Origin: Phyto melanocephala
Lineage: Eukaryota; Arthropoda; Insecta; Diptera; Rhinophoridae
Assembly: GCA_941918925.1 (NCBI GenBank)
Contig: OW799234.1
Location: forward strand, 117,651,128 to 117,715,127
Length of the DNA stretch: 64,000 nucleotides
Direction of reading: 5' to 3'
Positions 10,901 to 23,975 of the stretch are shown here, in pieces. The notes below the pieces were generated by a model. That model was not told where the DNA came from. It made no database searches and saw only the letters and a list, made by a program, of their open reading frames with translations. The position numbers and the translations under genes were made by a program. Position 1 is the first letter of the stretch. Every line of letters begins with the position of its first letter.

Positions 10901-13780
10901 AAGCGAATGCTTATATATATACTTATATATATGCGAGAATGCTTTGTTTCTATGCTGATGGCTAAGTCCAAAGTGCCATCTGTTATTAAGAATAGTTCTT
11001 CGTTTGATTGTCAAACCTGTATTGTTTGTTTTTGGTTTGGATTTATAGAGATAGATAAAATTGTTCATTACCTTGAAGTTATAGTCACTCAATTTTACAT
11101 ATTGATCCAGATTTATGAACTCAATTCTCATTGATACTTCCAATTTGCAAATACTATTTTTCTACTTTACCTATTTCTGTCGATACATTTTTCATACCTG
11201 CAATTCTGTGGTTGCCTTTAGCGCAGTTTGCCCTATCATATGTATGCCAACAGTATATTAATTTATATTTATTATAATTGGTAAGTTTTTAGTATAAACG
11301 GTATTCGGTTTAAACCATTTTGGCAATTTTCCCCCTTTCTATAAGTTCTAAAAATATAGGTTATAAACCATATAAATATAAATTTTTACTGAAACAGGCA
11401 TGGACTAGAAGGGTCTCGCACTTACAGATTGTCAAGTTTTCTTTATTTTTAAATAACATTAGGTACAATAGATTTCGATATACATTATCATGGCTAGAAT
11501 AAATCGGTCCTTGTGAACTATAATTAGTTTGAAAGTTTTTAAAGTAAACTTTGGGAAAATTTTAAATTTTTAACAAAAATATCATGAGTTTGTTTAAATT
11601 TCATTGTTCATTTCTTCTTCTCCCTATTATTAAAGTGCATGGAAATAATGGAGCAACATGAAATGAATTTAAAAAAAATGAAGTAATCAAGTGAAGAATA
11701 CCCCCATATAATAATGGTAATAAAACAGGAAATTTACAGGAAGTATGCCAGTTTGCTTGAACACTAACACTGTCTTGTTCTCATACTTCTTTTATATTCT
11801 CAATTCCTGTTTATTATTTTTCAAACTACAAAATGCACTTTTACTTCATCTAAAAAAACAATACAATCAACTATAAAAACTTCAATAGTTTCACGTTTTT
11901 GTTTTATACTTTATTCTCTTCTTGTAAAAAAAGGAAATTTTCTATACTTTACAAAGAAGAAAATTATATTAGAATAGAAAGCACCATTATGATAAAAAAA
12001 AAAATATTTTTTTTATTCTTCTTTGTCAACGAAATGGAACTTAATGTAACAATACACCATTGAAGTGCTATTGTTAGCGTTGTAAGAAAATGAGAAAGAG
12101 AATGAAGACAAAATAGTATAATTTAAGTATAGTGCAAAATAATATTGTTATCAATCAATTTGAGAAATGGGTGTCTAAGAATAAAATTTCATTCTGTGTT
12201 TAGTTGTATATTAAGAAACTGTTTACTTTTAAGTATTAAGTTAAGTATTTTATTTTAATGAAAAACTTAATAAGCTAATGGCTACCAAATAAAATAAACT
12301 ATAAACTTAAACAAAAATATTTGCCCATTAAGACAAAATCTTGTCACAAAATATACCAATATTTATAAAGTTTATTACTAAACGATAAAAATCCTACAGA
12401 ACACTGCAAACTCAGCTAGCACTGAAACAACCATAAAACCATATCAAAGTCCTGTAGCTCTTGTGACATTGGAAGAAAAATCACATTAATTTTTATTTTC
12501 AATAATCCATGTTTAGATAAACTTTCCAACTGTAAATCCTTTAAAATAAATGAATCGTGCATTGCATAACTTTCATTGAAAACAGCAGCAAATATTTTAA
12601 ATAATGAAAATAAATACACTCAGATGACAACAGCTTTAGAATGATTTTATTGTTGTCATGTCTACATATTTGAAAATGGTCAAAAAGAGAGAGAGAGAGA
12701 GAGAGTGAGAGGGAAATAGAAAATTAAGAGAAAGCGTTTATAACAGCCTAACAGGCTTTAAATGAAAATGAATGTAAATATTTTATATACTTTTGTCAAA
12801 TGCATATTTGCATGTACAATGTGTTTGTAAGTGGTAGAAAATTGTATATAAAGCAATGAATAACATGTAGCTAAAAGGCTTATAGGTTAACATTAAGCCA
12901 CTAATACATTTTAACATATGAAAATTTATACTATTTCTGGCAAATATTATAGTAAAACTAATAAGGTGGTTCAAAAAGTCTTTTAGAAATGTAATACAAG
13001 CTAATTGCATAAAAAAAATTTTTTTTTTTTTATCAAGGGCTGATCCAGAGGGAGAGAAGAAATTATGCTCAAACCCAAACCATAATTTTTCTTCTCCTTA
13101 CTTGTAGTTTAAGCAGCAAATTAATAAACAAATCATATATTTGAATTAAAACTTCCCGAAACGCATAAGCTCGATCCAGGCTCGAACTTTATTTAAACTG
13201 TCTGATTTAGTTGATTTGTCATAACTTACTCTTCGTCAAAGCTATAGGCAGTTTTGAAGAATTTAACCTAATTTGGCCTTACTGGTCGATCGTGTGCACG
13301 AAAAGTTTCTTAAACTGACTCAAGTGTCAAAAATTTTAATAATTATTTTGATTAAAAATGAATATTTGTTATTATTTTACACAGAAAGGTAAACTTAAGC
13401 TTAAGCTTTAAGTCTTTTTAAGTGCTGAAACCTATTCTAAGGGGGTTTTAAACAAAATAGTAATGCTGCCTCTACCAAATAAGATAAAAAGGTTTAAAAT
13501 AGTTTTTATCGTGGTGCTTAGTAATTAAAAAAATGGGTTCTATAAAAAAGTTACTTCTTTGTAGTATGCTTTAGATGCTTTTCTTAAATTATATTGAGTG
13601 ACTTTGTATTTTTAAATATTAAATAGGGAGCCAGAAAAAGCTTATACTTGTATTGAGTTTAATAAAATATTAACTGTTTAATTAAAAAATTCTCAAAAAT
13701 ACGTAAAAAAAATATTGTACAAATTTCTTAATTATAATTATATTACTTTGTATTTAGCAATTAATATGTTTTTCCCGGAT
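10901..13780. other. AT-rich intronic sequence with a GA microsatellite
   Basis: No coding relic is recognised. A (GA)n tract lies at 12686-12705. A short hairpin lies near 13051-13102: GGAGAGAAGAAATTATG pairs with CATAATTTTTCTTCTCC around a short loop. Confidence 0.5.
12686..12705. repeat. (GA)n microsatellite
   Basis: About ten GA units are followed by an impure TGAGAGGG end. Confidence 0.9.
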
Positions 13781-13789
13781 CCTCCCGTT

Positions 13790-14510
13790 AAAGGTTTTAT
13801 AGTTGCTTCCATTACCTTTTTGAACGAGGTAGTTATCTTACGCTTAAAATCGGGCATGACTATTAATACCCTCTTTGTGTTCTAGTTACTTATTTACAAT
13901 AGTCCAATATCTTTCCACAGATCAAAGCTCTGCATAAGTAGATGGATTTGCTTCCTGTGGTAAAAAATTTACATTATTGTTTGAATGCCACTCAAAGACC
14001 CCTTTTCATAGTAGCATGATGCCAAATCGGGCTAGAAATATGAAGGCGCTCTGTGAGTGGTAAAAGCCGGTTTTGTATACCGTAATATAGATATGATTAT
14101 CGTGTCAAATTTCACATTCGACTTTTTTTGTGTTAGGTATTGTTCTTGAACATAACCTCTTCCCTTAACCACATAAAAAGCAACTTCAACCTAGTCTTAG
14201 CTTTGGCTCTGCACTCGAAATAATCGTAACGTTAAACTTGACGAGCTGTTTATTAAAACAAGTGTATGGAGCTCTTCGAAAAAGTTACTTGACTTCTTTT
14301 GCCTTATCGATATCTATTCGACTTTTTTCTTTCTGATCCATGTCATCTATTGATGTTCAAGTCTATCATACACTATTTTATGGCTTTTGAAACAGTGTGA
14401 CGATGAATCTTCAGATATTTTGCAATTTTTATGAAAGTCCATATTGAATGTTTTCAAAAGGTTTTAAATAGTTTTTCACTTACTTTTTTCCCAGCTCATT
14501 TTGTCCGAAA
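13790..14510 (-). pseudogene. Tc1/mariner-superfamily transposase relic (PDLAS / LRxxExYW type)
   Basis: The minus strand keeps the order of blocks of an insect transposase lineage. There is an N-terminal helix region (CKISEDSSSH, about 14425), then HRAPSYF-stop-PDLASCYYEKG (about 14050-14000), where FWPDLASxHY normally carries the second catalytic Asp. After a frameshift, ANPSTYAELRSVERYWTIV (about 13950-13900) carries the third acidic residue. At least four stops and two frame changes are present. It differs from the other transposase families in this window. Confidence 0.62.
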
Positions 14511-14519
14511 TAACATTAA

Positions 14520-16600
14520 AAAAATATTAATATCATATAGCTCGTGATAAAAATAAAACAATTATTTGCTTGATCAGGGATATGTTTTAGCTGGAATAGT
14601 GCGTATAAGTTTTTTCTGCTACTCTCTTTGGTGAGAAACATTTTGGTAGATAGGTGGTAGGTATCTGTAGATTAAAATAAATCTTTTCAAATTAAATATT
14701 ATATCTTCGTGACTATTCACTAAAACACAATGTCGTATAATTTATGTAGAAATTGTAGATATATTTTGTATTCATGGAAAATTTTAAAAGCCCCTCATTA
14801 AATTAAAGCTATTAAAATTTTTGGATGTGATTTGTTCTAGAATTTGTCTACCTAATTTTGAATAAAATAATTTAAATAATAAAAATTTTAATAATTATTT
14901 GAATTCTTCTTAAACGCTTTATGCTTATTAACAAACTGTTAGGAATTAGATATTCATAGATTTAGACTGTAGAGATATTTTTCATAAACAAGTTAAAGTT
15001 TCGATTTTAAAAGCTTTTTTAAACATTCTCTCTTAGATTTTTTACAACATATTACTACTTCTCTATATATATATATTCTTCTCTTGTACGTACAGCGCTG
15101 TGTATACACAGTCACTCATAAATGTAATGTATTATTTTATATAAATATTATACGAATATTGTCTAACACAAAATTGCATGACTATGCAAAATATTATTTG
15201 CCAAAAGAACTTAGAAAAGGCTTTTCAAAAAGCTTTTGCAACATACATTTTTTATGTTTGGCCTGCAAGAAGTGAGTACACACAAGCAACAACCAAATCT
15301 GTAGCAGAAGGAAGTGAAATCTGGAACAAAAACCGAATTGCAACATTTCAGTGTATTTTATTATGTCAGTTCCTTGCGATAGAAAATAAATTGCACAATT
15401 TTATTTGCATTTGTTTACATGGTGAGTACGTACATACTACGTGCAATAAAGATAGTTGCAACAGAATTAAGAAATGTATGTACTTTTATGACTAAGTCGA
15501 AAAACACCATTTCAGAAAAGGAGATTGAAAAACGAAATTTTTGAGTTAAGGTAAAGATAGAACTAAGCTTTAGATCTTAACTTTATTAGCAAGAACAAGA
15601 AAATGATTAAAGCTCTAATTCTAATTCTAAAGTTATAGAAATATTTTGTTTAATGAAAAAATTTCTGCAATTTTTAGAAAAAACTAATTGTTTTTAAAAT
15701 TATTATAAACAGTTTTAATAAGTTTTTAGCGAATTTTATTTGGCTATAGGGCTGTGAGAAAAAGGTTAGTATTATAACAATTTTACTTTACACTTATACA
15801 TGTGAACTTATATACCATGTGTTATTTGTAGTTGCTTTGTTTGTTTTAATTTTTGCAGTTGGATTTGTTTGTCTGTTTGGTTAAAAAAAAATAGTACAAA
15901 TCTAATGCATGATAGAGCCTGGCACCAAAACAGCTTTATATTCTATAAACAAATACTGTCTGACATACATGTAAACGCTTTAGCAAATAAAAAACGCATA
16001 CTAGCACTCAGAAAACAACAAAAAAAGGAGTTAGGTTATACAGTAGAATGTAGATTTTTTTGTTCAAGTATGGATTTATGTAGAATTTTTTGCAGTGGAA
16101 TATCCTATTTTATAGAAAAAAGAATATTTAGTACTTTATGCTTTTGGTATGCTCTTAACTGCTATACACGTATATACTCATTATTTTGACACCCTATTTT
16201 GTTTTTTTTTTTTTTTTCATTTACTAGCTTAGTATCTACTAAATTAGTTTAGTTCTTAGAGTTCAGTAAAAGAGCATCAAATGGTTTATGAATTAACGAA
16301 GTTAAGTTTGAAAATCGGTTAAAGCTTTTAAAGTGAACGATAAATTTATAAAAATATTTTAGTTAAGATAATAAAGTAGATAATTATATTTTATTTTATA
16401 TAATGTGAACATTATGACAATGAGACATGATAGCAGTCCTTACGAATTCATCAAATAATTTTGCTTAGTGATAAGTTTAAAATAAAGTTTTAGGTAAAGA
16501 AGTTATGCGCAAATTTAAACTCAGGCTATTCTGTCAATTGTGTAGCACTTCTGGAAATTTTAAATCGGTTTTAAAACTAGGCAATAAACAACAGCCATAT
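14520..16600. other. AT-rich intronic sequence, nothing recognised
   Basis: Short open frames around 15178-15495 and 15869-16189 show no family motif and biased AT-rich codons. I treat them as chance. Confidence 0.5.
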
Positions 16601-16610
16601 GTAATGTTTG

Positions 16611-18180
16611 AGTGTGCTGTATTCGGCTGTGCCGAATCTTGTATACCCTTCACATAACTTAAGCCAACAACTAATACCCTAACAGCTATATAGAACAACT
16701 GTGATCAACTGTGACCCATTGAAGCAAGATTCTCTGTATACCTTGCCAAACAAACGTAGCAAGCAGTTTTAGAGGAGAACTTTTTTGGATAAAAACATAG
16801 GCAGCTTACATCTCAGCTCATAATATGCCCAGATAACTGGTTTTCAAAAACAAAGATCTTGAAAGCACATCCGATAAATTTATACTACTTATATAAGAAT
16901 CAGAAGTATAAGTGGGAGCTTCAAAATGTTAATTTCTACATTTACATTGACAAAGTTATAGTCAAACTTATATAAATTAATTCCTCTATCTACAAGGATT
17001 TGGAATGCATACGGATTATAGGTGGTAATATTGAAGAAATTACAAACGTAATGACAAACTCATTTTTACGCTCTTACAATCTCGTGATAAATCTGATAAC
17101 ACTTTTCGCCATTATATATATATGCATATGTTTTGCTTTAATTTGTCTGACGCCATCTTTGAATTTTCTTTTATTTTATTTAATACCCATATTAATGGTT
17201 CTAAGGAAATTAACACGACATCTTGGAGTTTACATTTTTTAAGAATTAAGTGGTTAAATCCTTTCATTCGATACCAATATTGTAGGAGTTGGAGGGGACA
17301 AAACCTTAATAACTATATAGTGGTACTGTATTTTTCATTTCATATGCTTACATTTAATATAAATTTGAGGGAATTGAAGTTTGTAATTTTTTAAAACCAT
17401 ATATGTATAAATTTATTTTTGCCATTTTGTAGTTATGTGTGGACTTCTAATTGCTTATAGTGTATTATATTTTGCTAGTAAGACCTTTCGTGGGATACCC
17501 CTTTAAACTTTGTCAGTTTTCTAGAAAATAAAAGTTGATTTTCGCTTATAAATTTAAGGAAGAATACCAAAGATTTTATTTATTGTGTTCTCTCGTTTCA
17601 AACTGATTTGCTAGCTTTAGTCGGAATTGTTTCTTGAGGCTACAGCTTATTATTTGGTGTCTTAAATTTACCTGAAGATTATCTAAAAGCTCGCAAAACT
17701 TAATATATAAAAAAAATTTATATTTTCCGAAAAAAAAACTTGTCTATAACTTTGCCGGTTAGGGACCGAATTTTCCAAAAAATTTTGGAATCTATGACAC
17801 CTATAAAAGTATTAATTCTCTGTATAAATTATCTTTAGGTTGAAAAATGTTAATTTTTGTAATAAAAGTTTGGGAAATAGTAGAGGTAGTTAAGTTTATT
17901 TGCTCATACCTAAGAAAACTATAAAACTTTTAATACTGGCTTGTTGCAGAATATCTGCAAAAATTGATACCACGTACAGGTCTACGCAATATATGGAGGT
18001 TTGGAAACCCCCAACTAACTCAAGAACAGGTGGATATTGTTCAATATATTCCTCTATTCAAAGGCTTTCAAAAAATTTGTATTTAATGGAGACGGAAGTC
18101 AATATTTTAGAAATTACAATCGAATTGACGAGGCGATATAAACCCTTGGTACCACAGGTGAAGAGTATAAAAAACACCTC
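16611..18180 (-). repeat. Muscoid palindromic-end repeat, long degenerate copy
   Basis: It begins with AGTGTGCTGTATTCGGCTGT and the hairpin ATTCGGC-TGT-GCCGAAT (16621-16637) plus TATACCCTTCAC, in the same orientation as the copy at 1703. The stretch near 18160 ends CCACAGGTGAAGAGTATAAA, a decayed form of the opposite terminus. The middle contains oligonucleotides shared with other relics (CTCAT-CTCAG-type, TTTTAATACTGGCTTGTTG). The full extent is uncertain. Confidence 0.5.
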
Positions 18181-21100
18181 CTAATTTTGTTGAAACAACA
18201 AGTTCGGTAATTAATCAAAACTATATCTTAGGTCAACTAGTAGCAACCATTTTACAGCTTGTATACAAGATTAGATTTTGCAGCTCTCACCTTATGAAAC
18301 CGGCCAAAGTCTTACAAAATAAAATATTTTGAAAAAATGACAACCGCACATTTTTTCCATTATACTTCAGAGCAAGGCATATCCATAACAACAAAACAAT
18401 TAAAAAACACATGCATTTTGTTTAAGTATATATACCAGCATATGTCACATAATTTTTATAATTTCTTCTTTAATCTTAATATTTTTTAAAAAACTTTGAA
18501 GGCGAAAAGTTTTTATTTAAAGTTCTATATTTTCTAAAACGTTTTAAACCTACTAAAGCTGTGAAGAAGTATTTATTGTATAATAAAATCAAGAATATTA
18601 ATTTTGACAAATGCAGACAGACGTTTAAAAAAGTTGGTAACGCTTATAAATTATATAAAAACACAATCGGCTGATTGGATATGAGTACCTTGAATGCCTT
18701 ACTTCAGAGCATATGAAAGACATTATTTAGAGCAGTGAGTTGAACTTAAAAAATAGTTACGTTGGCAAGCATATTTTGTATATATGTATAAGATTGTAAA
18801 AGAAAAGATTTAGCAGATTATTGGGTATGAATTTTGTGCTTTTTATTAGATTTTGCAATTTCAGTGGAACAGCGTCACAAAATGCAAACGTATCGAAGGG
18901 TATTTGGCATTAGAGTTTTGCTAACTGTTGCAGAGGTATTACAAATTAACAAGCACCATCATCGTATAATTTTAATTCGCTACAGCTTTCTTTTGTCAGT
19001 TTTACAAAAGTTGACATATATCAGACTATTGGTAAAAATTAACCGCACCTGTTGTACAGATTCTCTCGAAAATAAATCCTTCTGCAAAAATATAGTTTTA
19101 AACCCACTCACAACTTGTTTTTTTTTTGTTTTTCATAAATATTACGCAATTTGTATTGAAAAACATTTGTAAAGCATCTGCTATAAAAAATATCATAAAA
19201 ATTTTCTAAAGATTTTATTATAAACTATTTTTTGCAGAAAGAGTTTATTTATTCTCTAAGTCTAGAATTTACTGATAAGTTTGTACAAATTAGATTTTAA
19301 CAATAGTTTTCGGCAGTTATAAACATTTTGATATTTAAGATTTAAAATTAAGCAGAATACATTTTTATTAATTCTTCATTTATTATGGGGCCATGTATGG
19401 TTTTTGAAAGCTACTTAATTTATAAAAAAAAATTTTTCAAGTTTAATAATGTTGTTTCTAAAGAATGTCGTAAAATGCTTCAGAGTTGGAATGGTTTTTA
19501 TACGAAAGTCTCAAAATTAATTATATTTATAAGTAAAAAATATTTCGGTACTTACAATAAAATAAAAGGAAAAAATGTAACAGAGTACAAATAGTTATTT
19601 GGCATGCGTTCAACATAAAAAGTACTTTAACGTTTTATATACCTTCCCCATTGCTGTATGTGTAGCTTTAAAAAAAATACTGTATTGGAGGAATTCATTG
19701 TATTGTGGTACAAACATACATACATACAAAGTTACTTACAAAAGGCTGGAGAGAAAATACAAATTAAAGCGAACGCTGCCATAAAATATATATGTAGTTG
19801 TACATTACATAAGAGCCACTTGATTTGCTTTTAATCTAGTTTGCATTTATTTAAAAATATTTTTAGTTTTAGAAAATAAATTTTTTTTCTACATTCGTGA
19901 CAATTGTTTAAAATATTTTTTATTCTGTAGTTTCTATTTTATGGATTTTTTTATCACAGCTAATAGCAAAATGGCTTAAAGATCAAGTTAAGCACGTTTG
20001 GCATATACACACAAATACCACAAATAGCTTTAGCCTTTAGTGAAAGCGGGGGGGTCTTTTCTGCAAACTTTTTTTATAGCGCAAAAATTTACAATAAAAT
20101 GTGTTTTCCGTTTTTTTTTATCTAAACATGCATGTTCATACATTACAATATTACAATATTCATGCATATGTATGTGTGAGTTTGTTTATACCCGATAGGA
20201 AACGTCTATAGTGCAACAGTACAACAGTACAGTACAGTTCACTATTTTCGCTGTCATCAGTACTACTGACCTATTATACCCTAGACAATATTTTTTGCTA
20301 TAGACACTTAACTTTCTACCAAAAAACTAAATCAACAAAAAGCGCTTCATGAATCGCTTACTTTGTGCTTACTTGTTTCCAAGAGCGCTTCTAGCTGACA
20401 TGTTTATGATATTCGATATCCCACATCGTAGGTCTATTTTTTTCGAGTAATAAGTGCTAATGTTATCCCTACAAGAAAAGGCTTAATCATGCCATCTCCT
20501 TACACACTGCTGAAAAAGGAAGCAGCGAGTAAGGAAAAATATAAAAATAAACTGCTACTGAAATAAGGAAGTCTTCTTTTTTCCATTGCTGAAAAAGTAA
20601 GCACTAAAGAAGGCATAATTTGTTGTGTTTTCATATGTAAACAATATAAATATTTCCATAGATGCAATGAGGTAAGAGAATGCACTGTTTACAAAATTCG
20701 AAAAAGTTTTTGGTGGGATGTGATTGACATTGACAATCTACTAGTGACTAGTTCTTATGGGGCTATTTGGCAACATTGGAACTAGTGAACACTTAAAGTA
20801 CTTTTGCCTATATACTATATTATTTTTATGTTTATTATCTAAAATATTTTTGCAATCAAATTTTCGCATTTTTTTTCTATTTATTATTTTAAGGTGTAAA
20901 AAAGTATAGACGTTTTGTTGACAATATATCCAAAATGTCATTAAAATAGTCGACGAAAGTGATGACTTGGAGAAACTTGATTCCGAACTTCCTGCTGGGT
21001 ACATATGTGTAAGTTGATTTTTTTTTTTAGTAATTTCTATGTTAAATTGTTGGGGCGTGTTTGTTTGCTTGTATATATTTTGAGTATATGTGTGTGTGTT

Positions 21101-22290
21101 TGTGCATTTTGAGTGTATTGTCGTTTATTTCTGTTAGGAAACGGAAATGTTTTCGAAATAAGCGCTTAAAAACACTTATGTTCAATGATGTGGCAGTTAA
21201 ATTTGACTATTAAAATATTTTTTTTTTTTTATAATAATAAAAAAGTAAAATAACAATATAATATTTTTTATTTGAGAACTACAAAACGCTAATGGTATTT
21301 TTAAATGTAAGTAATTTTATTTTATTTTTAAAATATTTTAAGTTAAAAGTGTAATTTGTTGTGTTTTTTTGGGTCTTTAATTTTTATGTTTAATTAAAAT
21401 ATATTTAATATGATTCTGTGGAAAAATTCTTTAGCGATATAAAATTTATCTCAAACATGCAGTAAAAAAAAAATATATTTATAAACAAAAAGGGTTAAGG
21501 GAAAATATTGTATTTGACATAATTTGTTTTTCTTCCATTTTTTTAAATTTCTGCAAAAAAAAAGTTGGCGTCGTATGTGTGTATATGCATATTTAAAAAC
21601 TTTTTATATTATTAGAAAAATGTATGCAGAGAGAAAAGTTATAAATTTCTGTAGAAAACGAAATTATTCAAGTATACTTTTGCCAAAAGTGAAAGAAATT
21701 GCTGTTTATTGGCACGCTTCGATTTCATAAATATTTTACAAATTAAAAAATTTTATCTTTTTCGTCAGAGGTATACAGAGATGTCGGTGGAAACAATTTA
21801 ATCCTGAATTAAATATTTTGAAACTTTATTTGGAGCTCTGCAAATTTTAGTAGTATAGATAAGGGTATGCAATCAATAATCCAGATTATCAAAATTTACG
21901 CTGCTATTTTACTTTTCTATTCCACCGAAAGTTTTTTTTAATTTAAACCTTGATATCTTAAGTAAGTAGCGCAACCAAAATTTCAATAAAAAACGATCTT
22001 GTTGCACAATAACAAAAAGGTATTTTGGTTGTGCAAAAGTTGGTTTTCACTTTTTGCTACATGGAAGTTGGTCTAAAGAAGCGGCCGAACTTCAATATTA
22101 GCACTGTGAAATACACTGCTAAAGCAATTGAAAAAAATTGTCAAAGTAATTAAAGCCGAACAGCATACAGGCCTTTAAATGTAGAAATTTTATTTTCGAT
22201 AGGTGCCACTAGGACCTCACTAAAATAGAAAATTTGCAACCTTATAAGTATATGCTAAATTAAAACCTCCACGGCTTTGCGTATACATAC
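18181..22290. other. AT-rich intronic sequence, mostly unrecognised
   Basis: There is no confident gene. A 29-residue open segment ending at a GTAAG donor-like site lies at 20921-21007 on the plus strand (reported as a finding). No terminal repeats were recognised. Confidence 0.45.
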
Positions 22291-22299
22291 ACATTCATT

Positions 22300-22460
22300 T
22301 GTGGCAAGCTTCCGTGATCATATTTCCTAAATGTGCTTGAATTTCATCGATGCAGCAACAATTTTAATGGTGATGATGATCTATGGAGCCAATTCTGATC
22401 ACCGAAATGAGAGAGTATACGATCTGGAAAAGTTTTATGGTATAATTTAATTGTTTAACG
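22300..22460 (-). pseudogene. Transposase relic, C-terminal block (inverted piece)
   Basis: The minus strand reads FPDRILSHFGDQNWLHRSS near 22430-22380. This matches the RxISRFGDVNWPPRS block before the third catalytic residue in insect DDE_3 transposases. The relic at 46.3 kb has the closely similar GRILSRFGDQN. This piece is on the opposite strand to the adjacent core block at 22735. Confidence 0.6.
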
Positions 22461-22734
22461 GGCTGTATGGCATGTGGCACTGTCTAATTGAGGCCAGATA
22501 TTGGCTACATCAATCTATGACGTTCTATTTTCACTAAACCTAAACTGTCAGATGTCGAATTATTGTTTTTAGCAATATTTTTATTCAAAAGTGTAGACAA
22601 ACTCAAATCTTTTGCTAATTTTGGGACACCCTATAAAGGCACCGCCATCCAACGTTTTATTTCATGAATGGTAACACTTAGCTCATGTCTGATTTAAGTT
22701 TTATTCTTCCGCTGAACAAATATGGTTGTGTATA

Positions 22735-23130
22735 CGCTTGAACAACGCTGGGAAATATTGCGACCTTACTTTGGCCGATTTTTCCAAAAAAATAATTTTT
22801 TCAGATGAAGCTCATTTTGATCTTGGCGGGTATATCAACAAGAAAAATTGTCGCATTTGGGGCACAAAAAATCCGCACGCATACATTAAAAAGCCGATAC
22901 ACCCTAAACGAGTCACTGTTTGCTGCAGATTTTGGTCCAGAGGCATAATTGGGCCATTTTTCTTCGAAAATGAGAAAGGAGTGGCCGTAGTCAATGTCGA
23001 TCATTATCGGGCCATGTTGAACGAACTTTTGTTCACAAAAATTGAAGAGAAGGATATTGGCAACATTTAATTTCAATAGGACGGCGCTATGTGCCACACA
23101 GCCGAAGCTACACTTTTTTTTATAGCATTT
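22735..23130 (+). pseudogene. Tc1/mariner-type (DDE_3) transposase relic, catalytic core
   Basis: The core is well preserved. It shows IIFSDEAHFDLGGYINKKNC with the first catalytic Asp (about 22800), RIWGTKNPHAYI, HPKRVTV, SRGIIGPFFFENEKG, NVDHYRAMLNE, and then FQ(stop/frame)DGAMCHTAEAT with the second Asp (about 23075). The main open stretch ends at 23070 with a stop in what would be WFQQDGA. The C-terminal block does not follow; a matching block lies upstream in inverted orientation. The enzyme is dead. Confidence 0.85.
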
Positions 23131-23139
23131 TCAAAAAAA

Positions 23140-23975
23140 AAGTTATTTAGCGGACCCCTTAGTGTATAGTGGGACACAAATCGATTATTATTGCCTAGTA
23201 GCATATGAACAAATGTTTTGGTAAAATTTTGAGAAATTTTTAGGTGCTCAATTTGAAAAGGTGGACAAACAAAAATAATTCCTAACTGCTGGGCCAATTC
23301 TTCATTAATCTAAAATGCAGAGATTTACCAGACACAAAAAGTTATGAGAGCTAGAAAAATCTTTAATACATTCACAGCATGGTGGAAAACATTTTCTTAC
23401 TTTTAAGAACATGTTTGGTTTTGAGCAAAACAGATTAGATTTATACACTTTAAATCATGTCTATCAATATATATATTTTATTGTTATTGGTTAAGATTTG
23501 TACATTGCTATGGGAAATTACAAAATGTACTTAAGGAATTTTGACCCGAGGTACTTTTATCCATTTAGTACTTTTTGTATTTTATAATTAGTAGCTCTTG
23601 ATTCGAATAGAGAAAGAAATCAGAGAAAGTACTTTTTCGAATTTTTATTGTACTTTCTGTATTTTTAGGTTTGTGAAGGCAGAATTTTAAAATTTGGGAT
23701 CTTTAATCATAGATGAGACTAAAAATAATTGGCTAGACAGAAGGCACTTTTTCTTATTTTATTTAACTTCTTGGATTTTTTTTAGTTCTAATATACTTTG
23801 ATAATTTAAATTAGGTTACATCAATCCAAGTTCGAAAATTATAGAATTATAAAAACTTTTGCTTGTTTTTAGTTTATGAATCTAAAATTTGCAAACTAAG
23901 AAACATTAACTTCAGTTAAGATAGCAGAACAGAAAAATTAAATAAATTTATAAAAAGAAGTAAATATTTTTCTGC
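23140..23975. other. AT-rich intronic sequence, nothing recognised
   Basis: No open frame or repeat family is recognised between the transposase relic and the LINE tail. Confidence 0.45.

Noticed and set aside
10754..11134. 126-codon open frame on the plus strand
   Set aside because: Its first half lies in the right part of the TIR element at 10286-10900 and its second half in AT-rich flank. There is no family motif and a competing frame lies opposite.
17900..18184. 94-codon open frame on the plus strand
   Set aside because: It lies within the degenerate muscoid repeat at 16.6-18.2 kb, and its text follows words of that repeat and not a protein family.
22801..23097. 98-codon minus-strand frame
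   Set aside because: It is antisense to the clear transposase core on the plus strand.
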